Assembly (NCBI GenBank): GCA_028753945.1
Contig: JAPNXP010000006.1
Coordinates: 1,674,001-1,738,000, forward strand
Direction of reading: 5' to 3'
From: Hexactinellida sp. DTS-2022
Taxonomy: Eukaryota > Porifera > Hexactinellida
DNA: 64,000 nucleotides
The notes under the pieces are model-generated. The model was not told where the DNA came from. It worked only from the letters and a program-made list of their open reading frames with translations, and ran no database searches. Made by a program: the position numbers and the translations under genes. Positions 59,834-64,000 of the stretch are shown in pieces (within the stretch, counting starts at the first letter, position 1; each line of letters begins with the position of its first letter).

Positions 59834-60401
59834 CTAACGTACAAATAACATAATTTTACTTACACAAACCCAGTAAGTGGCAGTCACTGATACAAAAGAT
59901 AATAAGTTTTTGTAATGTGCCTGTTTATTACTACATGATAGTACACAGGAGAATGTATATACCGTGAGCAATTTATTGAAATGGAAATTGTTACCATCTA
60001 CACGAGGGGCGGGCCGGGACCGTGTCCCAGGAGCCCGACTTTTCTTAACTGGTTAAAGCCCGCTGGCCCACATAGCCAGCAATACTCGCCACGATAAAGA
60101 CTGACCTGACCATCGTGACGAATTCGGCCTATATCGAAAAAGGTCCCTTAGAATTCGTTATAATAGGAGTTGACTGTAGGCCAATTCACATACTCAGTAT
60201 TACTCAGCAACCCCTTCATACAATTTACCTGGATAATATCGCAAACAAATTATTTTGATTTCCCCTGGATTTCTATAGCAAGTAAATCAAAATGGATATC
60301 TATACTTTCTATTACACTATTAAGTTATTTCCTTGAAGATGAACATTATTAGCACTCAGAATAAGAGCCAAAGTGCTAATGGTGTGAATTTACATCAGCG
60401 G
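59834..60401. other. EFA6 intron with a pogo-like end
   Basis: TTCGTTATAATAGGAGTTGACTGTA (60149-60178 region) is one end of the TATAACGAA family at 14100. A GC-rich stretch at 60005-60070 is unassigned. The frame at 60170-60352 is not supported. Confidence 0.4.
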
Positions 60402-60637
60402 CAGGCCTTCATTTGGGTGCGCAGCGCCGCACCCAGGGGTGCGTGATTTTAAGGAAAATGCTGCAAGGGTGCGTGAAATTGGACTTAATTTAGGTGGGCA
60501 GTGGGCACCCAGAGTATTTTTAATACTAATTTTGGTATTTCTTTGATAAATGTCCTATTTTTGGTAAATTTGGGTGCGCGATTGTAAATCAACATCACTT
60601 TGGGTGCGCGAATCTCTTAGGGCTAGATGAAGGCCTG
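60402..60637. mobile_element. hAT-type MITE with GGGTGCGCG repeats
   Basis: Ends CAGGCCTTCATTTGGGTGCG and GCTAGATGAAGGCCTG, with a perfect 8-bp duplication ATCAGCGG (60394-60401 and 60638-60645). Related to the MITE in the Rep gene at 44405. Confidence 0.92.
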
Positions 60638-61908
60638 ATCAGCGGAGTTTAGTTATTTAAATATGTACATTTAAAAATAATTCAGAGATATTGCTTAAAG
60701 GTATTAAAGTAAATAGTGATTGCAACATTTCACATGACATAAATAATATTCAAATAAATATCGAGTAAACAAATAGTAATTTAACATAGACAATAATGAT
60801 TAAAAGGATTAAAAAATAGATCTTTTATATTCAAGTACATAAAAAAATAAGTTCCAGTGTAATAATGTTAAAGGAGTACAGAGTATAATATGATTAAGGG
60901 ATATTACAATGCCACAATTTCAGATTTACAAAGTGGTATTATGTAGAAAGTACGACTTGATTATGTAGATTTATAGAACAATTATAGAATCGATATAAAT
61001 TAATGTATTCAGATGGACTTTAGAGATAAATAGGGAAACAATTATCTGAACACAAAAGATTGAAGTATTGCTAATTGTGCTAAAAGTGAATGCCAGATAT
61101 TATTATTAATAATAATATTATTAAGTGGATTCTATACTTTAAAGTTAAATACAGCGAATCCTCTCAATACGAAACAACTGGGATACGGACATGCAGACAG
61201 TTCGCTACAGAGAATTTTTTGTAGTACATATGCTTAATATGCCACGCTTCAAAGGCCCAGCTCTTCCCAGCGCCATACAAACATACGTAGGAAATCGCCT
61301 AAAGCTTTAACCCTTTTCCTATCCAGGGTGGTGTGGGCGCGCAACCATAATGTTTGTACGTAACACATCAGGTGGTGCATATTACTTACTGCAACACTTT
61401 GAAGTAGTAAGCATTAATTTCCAAAGCATCATTTGGGTGGTGCTTAATAAAAATCCTTATATTGTTGACTGGAATGCACTCCCGTGATTTAATGAAATTG
61501 TCAAGTTATTGCTAGAATTGTTGAAATAATTGCACAATAAACAAAGGATTGTTTTTTAAATAAGCAGGATGCAATGAGACAACCCCGTGCACAACAGCAA
61601 GTTTAGAGTTGTTACAGCAGCTACATCATCTAATCAGATAAATCTAGCCGTTTGCGTAATAGTTTGAAGGCTCTAAACCAGGAGTTTTCAACCTGTCAGA
61701 ACCATGACCCACTTTCTAATGTTTGCGTCCCACCCCATGAAAGCATTAAATAAAACTCAAAATGTACAATATTTCTCGAATTTGATTACAATACAGTGAA
61801 TAAATTCTAAAATAATCTATATTATGTATAATTAATTAGTTTTAATGTGATTTTTATGCGGTTTCTCAACAACTTTTTCAATTCTCGGCTGTTATTGGTA
61901 GCACTAAC
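60638..61908. other. AT-rich DNA with MITE fragments
   Basis: A pogo-like end CAGCGAATCCTCTCAATACG at 61153 and a hAT-like CAGGAGTTTTCAACCTGTC at 61679 have no clear partners. No gene or RNA was recognised. Confidence 0.4.
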
Positions 61909-62067
61909 GTAGGGTTTATTTTAAGGTTGAGACCTTGGTGCAACTCAGCGCGGCCATGGTATAACTCAACACTGCAAAGGCCGCTGCGCTGCCGACCCGA
62001 ATCGTGGTGTAACTCCAAAAAATCTTTGTGAAAAATTTACACCAAGATCGGCCTTCAAAAAAAACCT
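61909..62067. mobile_element. hAT-type MITE, inverted relative of 33585
   Basis: Shares the TTACACCAAGATCGGC, GAATCGTGGTGTAACTC and GTTGAGACCTTGGTG blocks with the copy at 33585, in opposite orientation. Flanks GCACTAAC and GCACTAAA match at 7 of 8. Confidence 0.8.
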
Positions 62068-62082
62068 GCACTAAAGTAGACC

Positions 62083-63245
62083 TGGTTCAATTCTTCGCTT
62101 AATAAGTACTCGGCTTAAGGCTTAAGACGTACTCTCGGATAATACGTACTTTTTTCTAATAACCGATTTTTTCTCATATCTGATTCAGTATAAATGCGTT
62201 TGTTAATACGACTCGGATATGGCCTATTTAATATACGACTAAATATGTCACCGAGAAGGCCATGAAACGATAAGGCCAGTTTCTAATTTTCATTCTAAGC
62301 TAAACTTTGGCTCTTATTGTTATTATTTGCATTGCATATGGGGTAATCAACCATCGCGAGTCCAATGGAACCACTTTTGAGAATCTGAGATTTGTGGTTA
62401 AGCTGTTTAGGCGCCATTTCATGGTGATGGTAACAATCTATAGTAAAATTTAAAAGAATAAAATGTCATAAATTTCATTTTCTTGCTTCTTTCTAATAAT
62501 TTTATGATAGAAATACTAAATAGGATATTTCATACCCCAAAGGTGGTGTGATCATTAAATGGCGCCTAAACAGCTTAACCACAAATCTCAGATTCTCAAA
62601 GTGGTTCCATTGGACTCGCGATGGTTGATTACCCCATATGCAATGCAAACAATAACAATAGGAGGCATAGTTTAGCTTAGGATGAAAATAGAAACTGGCC
62701 TTATCGTTTCATGGCCTTCTCGGTGACATATTTAGCCGTATATTAAGTAGGCCATGACTCGGATAATACGTACCTCGGATAAGATGTACCAATTTCTATT
62801 CCCAGCTAAATAAAATGTATTCATTTAAATTCGGTTAATATGGACTCTAGAAAACTTTCAGCAGAACTCTGTTAGTGTTTGATTGTCTGACTACGTGACA
62901 ATAAAAATACATTCATCTTATCGTTAAGTATGTTGGAGACTTGTATACGTATACCCTACGCGGTTTCATTTAGGGGGGGTTGGAGTATTTCCCCCCCCTT
63001 GGGATTTGAAAAAATACATTGATCAAAGCTGAAGCCTGTTCCCTCACATTCCCAAAACTCTACTTTGCCCCCCCCCTCCCTTGCCTAAATGTCTGGATGA
63101 AACACTGCCCTACATTGTACTTACAACATTGTCAAATGGTCAGTATTTCGACTCGTGAAATATTCATAGGATAAGACTTACCTCGGTTAGTACGTACTTT
63201 TGTTTGTTACCCAAGCTGGTACGTCTTAACCGAGTTCTACTGTAC
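62083..63245. mobile_element. pogo-like element with GTACGT repeats
   Basis: The left end AGACCTGGTTCAATTC and right end CTTAACCGAGTTCTACTG face each other around many CTCGGATAATACGTAC-type repeats. It contains the MULE-type foldback at 62219. A further CTCGGTTAGTACGTAC stretch continues to about 63390. Confidence 0.5.
62219..62755. mobile_element. MULE-type foldback with perfect 9-bp duplication
   Basis: Ends ATGGCCTATTTAATATACG and CGTATATTAAGTAGGCCAT. The arms are over 200 bp (GAGAAGGCCATGAAACG, CTATTGTTATTATTTG, TTTAGGCGCCATTT and their complements). The nonamer GACTCGGAT is duplicated perfectly (62210-62218 and 62756-62764). Confidence 0.9.
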
Positions 63246-63401
63246 AGTATTACTCGGTTAGTACGTACTTCGAATAGTACGTATTAACTTGTATAAACAT
63301 AGTTTGTCAATGTATTTGCGTATCTATGAAGCGTCAACTCGGTAAGTACGTACAGACGGATTATACGTAGTTATTTTTTCTCCCGAGGGGGTACGTACCA
63401 T

Positions 63402-63573
63402 AGGCGCCGATGTTGGGGTTCTGGGGGGTCCGGACCCCCCCCCACGTCGGAAGGCTGGGAGAGACATTTGGGGTACTGGGATAACACAGAAACAAACAGA
63501 AACAAACACACAAACAATCAATCAAACAAACAAACAAACAAACAACAATTGAATTTTAATAATATAGAAGACC
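63402..63573 (-). mobile_element. Helitron-like 5' end, inverted
   Basis: AGGCGCCGATGTTGGGGTTC, a C/G-rich core, (CAAA)n at 63490-63545, then ACAATTGAATTTTAATAAT, the inverted 5' end seen at 41143 and 52335. The 63576-63660 flank resembles the 41145-41230 flank (ACCATTGTTAG, TTATGCGGAACCATTGA), so both share more of the same parent. Confidence 0.55.
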
Positions 63574-64000
63574 ATTGTTAGTTATGGAGTACTTTGTATA
63601 GAAAACAAATTTACAATGAGTTAACAAATATTATGCGGAACCATTGAAAATTTCTAGAATAACACGGAGTTTCAACGAAGCCCAATTGAAACCAGTTATC
63701 TGGCCTACGGTATAAATACATACAAGTGATATAAGTGACAACTGCAGATAAAACGAACAAGTTTCGACCTTCTTCTCCTGGTGTTCGTATTAACGAGAGT
63801 CATCTGTGTGAAGTATATAAATTATCCTTGCTTATTAATTACTAATATTAATATAAAATAGCTTGAGCTACAAAATTCAGCACATTTAACGCATTATATG
63901 CGAAGTATAAACTAAATTTATTAAAATTAAATACGCACAGTATATAAATTGTGCAATTATATTCGTGCAAAAGAAATATATCAATATAATCTGTCGTTGT
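63574..64000. other. AT-rich end of window with repeat fragments
   Basis: The last 20-30 bases (AATATAATCTGTCGTTGT) begin another hairpin-family body. A degenerate pogo-like patch lies near 63740-63810. No gene seen. Confidence 0.45.

Noticed and set aside
1..64000. tRNA, rRNA or other structured RNA genes
   Set aside because: No cloverleaf, A/B box pair with correct spacing or rRNA core was recognised by eye; a tRNAscan/Infernal run would be needed to exclude small RNAs.

Overview
The window is eukaryotic, from an invertebrate animal. It is AT-rich and intron-bearing, and it is packed with Metazoa-type transposons: OTU-bearing Helitrons, CR1/L2-like LINEs, THAP/P-element transposase, a KRBA2-like integrase, hAT, pogo and MULE-type MITEs. 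A sponge or cnidarian is plausible, but the sequence alone does not fix the phylum.

One host gene can be supported. It lies on the minus strand and spans at least 8.5 to 59.8 kb. Eight GT-AG exons chain in perfect phase into 471 codons of an EFA6/PSD-type protein (PH and SEC7 domain ARF exchange factor). They encode an N-terminal linker, a complete Sec7 domain with its glutamic-finger region, a PH domain and the start of the C-terminal coiled coil. The first exons lie right of 59.8 kb and the last exons probably left of 8.5 kb. Almost everything else sits inside its introns, two of which are 18-20 kb long.

Layout by region. 0-3.7 kb: decayed transposase fragments. 3.8-8.2 kb: hairpin-rich inverted repeats. 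9.8-13.0 kb: a large inverted repeat made of two facing Helitron remnants around a 30-bp minisatellite. 14-24.7 kb: MULE-type foldback arms enclosing a 22-bp satellite and a CR1/L2-like LINE, followed by a P-element transposase pseudogene. 25-27 kb and 52.6-56.5 kb: more copies of the hairpin/tandem-repeat family. 27.8-32 kb: a nest of MITEs. 32.2-38 kb: an antisense CR1/L2-like LINE joined to a decayed KRBA2-like integrase. 40-51.5 kb: Helitrons, including a large one with STPR repeats, Rep, Pif1 helicase and OTU protease. 57-64 kb: further Helitron, MULE-type and hAT elements.

Many insertions are defined to the base by target-site duplications: 8 bp for hAT-like, TA for pogo-like, 9 bp for MULE-like. 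Several have an unoccupied counterpart site in a mirrored repeat arm. The most unusual signals are the Helitron 3' modules with three successive GAA-loop hairpins and a compensatory base-pair change, a 41-bp perfect palindrome with the same apex, and the non-coding family that joins a 115-bp hairpin to palindromic tandem repeats.
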